From Pseudomonadota bacterium (GTDB lineage: Bacteria; Pseudomonadota; Gammaproteobacteria; Halothiobacillales; Halothiobacillaceae), in NCBI GenBank assembly GCA_021795795.1, contig JAJYPA010000203.1, forward strand, positions 1 to 12,774: a stretch of DNA of 12,774 bases. Reading direction: 5' to 3'. A program made the translations under genes and the position numbers. Shown here piece after piece: positions 11,580 to 12,774 of the stretch (its first letter is position 1; each line of letters begins with the position of its first letter). Under the pieces are notes generated by a model that saw only the letters and a list, made by a program, of their open reading frames with translations, ran no database searches and had not been told where the DNA came from.

Positions 11580-12774
11580 ATGGGCACTGAAAAGCCAAAG
11601 ATGGTGTGGTACAAATTTTTCATCGCTGACTATCAGCGGGACGCGGCACAGTTGAGCCTGATCGAGCACGGAGCCTATCGTCTTTTATTGGATCAGGCCT
11701 ATCTCTCAGGGGGGACGCTTCCAGCCAACCCGGAACGTATTTTCCGCCTGCTTGGAGCCATCAATCCTGCCGAGCAGGAGGCCATCAGAAGCGTGCTCGC
11801 CGAGTTTTTTCACAAGGGGCGGGATGGGTACACACACGCTCGCGTCACTAAAGAGGTAAGCGTCTACGCTGAGAAAGCGGAAAGAAACCGAGTGGTTGGG
11901 GCTCGCGGCGGGCGTCCTAAGAAGCTTCTCGATGACATCGCGGAAGAACCCAGAAATAACCCAAACGGTTTTAAGGACGAAACCCAGACTGCAACCCAAA
12001 CGGTTTTAGTGACTGAACCTAAAAAAAACCCAAACGGTTTAAAGAATGATACTGCTGAGAACCCAGATGGTTACGATACGGGAACCCAGACGGTTCCAAA
12101 AAACACGGGCAATAACCATATAATCACTCATTCACAGATGGCCGCGTCAAGCGAGATCACAGCTAGCGGAAACGTCATATTAGACGATGATGATTTTTGG
12201 CTAGACAGAGTCCACACTGCAGAATGTCCATTCGATGACTCGGTTTTTCAAACGGTTATCGCGAGTAATGAAAGCGTAGAGGAACCCAGAAATAACCCAA
12301 ACGGTTTTGAGGCAGAAACCCAAACGGTTTTCGAAAACGTACAAACTGAAACCCAGACGGTTTTGAAAACAGAACCCAGAAATAACCCTAGTCAGAATAC
12401 AGAATACAGAATAAAAGAAGAAAAGATTGCGACAGGGGTGCGCAAGCGCACCTCCGTCGCATCCGCACCGGCTCCAACTACTGCCACTTGGGAAGCCTAC
12501 AGCCAGGCTTACCAGGGTCGCTATGGCACAGAGCCCGTGCGCAACCAGAAGGTCAACAGCCAACTGGCCAATCTGGTCAAACGACTCGGTCAGGCTGAGG
12601 CTCCGGCCGTGGCCGCCTTCTTTGTCAACCATAACGGCCGATTTTATGTGCAGGGCATGCACCAGGTGGACCTGTTGCTCCGCGATGCCGAAAAATTGCG
12701 GACGGAGTGGGTGACCCGGCAACAGCCGGTGAATCGCCCGGCCCGTGGCCCTGGTGGCCCGTCTTCCAACCACC
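11580..12774 (+). CDS. DUF1376 (YdaU-like) replication-associated protein, 3' end beyond the window
   Basis: The frame from ATG 11580 (GTGGGG at 11567-11572 upstream) is open to the window end: at least 398 codons. Residues 1-115 are a DUF1376-type domain: WYKFFIADYQRDAAQLSLIEHGAYRLLL, then helices to the basic GARGGRPKK. Residues about 120-270 are low-complexity and repetitive (NPNGF and TQTV units) because of the DNA iterons within. Residues about 285-385 form a compact C-terminal domain (WEAYSQAYQGRYGTEPVRNQKVNSQL, VAAFFVNHNGRFYVQGMHQVDLLL) that I associate with phage/plasmid replication proteins. The layout recalls lambda O, whose origin also lies inside its initiator gene. A replication-initiator or helicase-loader role is inference. 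The central region is visibly more AT-rich than the two ends. Confidence 0.85.
   Translation, partial: MGTEKPKMVWYKFFIADYQRDAAQLSLIEHGAYRLLLDQAYLSGGTLPANPERIFRLLGAINPAEQEAIRSVLAEFFHKGRDGYTHARVTKEVSVYAEKAERNRVVGARGGRPKKLLDDIAEEPRNNPNGFKDETQTATQTVLVTEPKKNPNGLKNDTAENPDGYDTGTQTVPKNTGNNHIITHSQMAASSEITASGNVILDDDDFWLDRVHTAECPFDDSVFQTVIASNESVEEPRNNPNGFEAETQTVFENVQTETQTVLKTEPRNNPSQNTEYRIKEEKIATGVRKRTSVASAPAPTTATWEAYSQAYQGRYGTEPVRNQKVNSQLANLVKRLGQAEAPAVAAFFVNHNGRFYVQGMHQVDLLLRDAEKLRTEWVTRQQPVNRPARGPGGPSSNH
11946..12388 (+). repeat. Three exact copies of a 17-bp repeat next to the iterons
   Basis: GAACCCAGAAATAACCC occurs at 11946-11962, 12282-12298 and 12372-12388. The first two run directly into an iteron; the third is followed by degenerate sequence. 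All three are in the same frame and encode EPRNNP, so they may be older duplications of a larger unit or a second binding-site class. Confidence 0.7.
11958..12364. repeat. Iteron-like direct repeats, candidate replication origin
   Basis: Copies of a 15-bp unit (consensus AACCCAAACGGTTTT) begin at 11958, 11993, 12027, 12060, 12083, 12294, 12317 and 12350. A copy with a damaged left arm is at 12245-12259. Four are identical to the consensus; the others keep AACCCA-AC-GGTT with small changes. Each unit holds the dyad AACC-N5-GGTT. Start-to-start spacing is 35, 34, 33 and 23, then 23 and 33, roughly 2 or 3 helical turns, so the copies would face the same side of the helix. Those in one frame encode NPNGF and in another TQTV. 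The array lies inside the DUF1376 gene. Confidence 0.8.

Noticed and set aside
11946..12388. Repeat array as a CRISPR
   Set aside because: Repeats are only 15-17 bp, spacing is irregular (8-20 bases between units), and the whole array lies in an open reading frame with no cas genes.
12201..12773. Minus-strand frame opposite the DUF1376 gene
   Set aside because: Its repetitive NRLGF-type sequence is just the reverse reading of the iterons.

Overview
This window looks like part of a conjugative plasmid or integrative conjugative element of a moderately GC-rich proteobacterium. The evidence is a MobH-type relaxase, a TraD-type coupling protein, a ParM-like segregation ATPase and a replication-type gene. 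A gammaproteobacterial or Acidithiobacillia-like host is only a guess from family resemblance. No host chromosomal gene is recognisable.

Left third (1-4813, minus strand): a conjugation operon read leftward. It runs from a MobH/TraI_2 relaxase through a TraD coupling ATPase and a 180-aa accessory protein to the start of a small membrane protein cut by the window edge. A 272-base divergent spacer with short palindromes (4814-5085) separates it from a rightward actin-like partition gene pair (5086-6393).

Middle (6394-8167, plus strand): a small exported protein, a 158-aa unknown and a HAD-like phosphatase. The last two overlap and are probably translationally coupled.

8164-10060: a complete-looking IscB element without a transposase. 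It has an omega (HEARO-type) RNA region followed by a full-length IscB nuclease, in which the RuvC and HNH catalytic residues are all visible, and then a strongly folded right end. It sits exactly on an ATGA stop/start overlap between the HAD gene and the next small gene. The sequence ATGAAC is present at both junctions, so removing the element would rejoin the two genes perfectly. The presumed 16-nt guide is the last bases of the HAD gene. A 13/16 match to that guide, followed by ATGA, lies about 250 bases beyond the right end.

Right part (10061-12774, plus strand): a run of short, tightly packed accessory genes, including two lipoproteins and a Cys-rich putative zinc protein, leads to an open-ended DUF1376-type (YdaU-like, replication-associated) gene. 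The middle of that gene carries at least eight copies of a 15-bp iteron-like repeat with an AACC-N5-GGTT dyad. The copies lie in two different reading frames, so selection appears to act on the DNA rather than the protein. This is the best candidate for a replication origin in the window.
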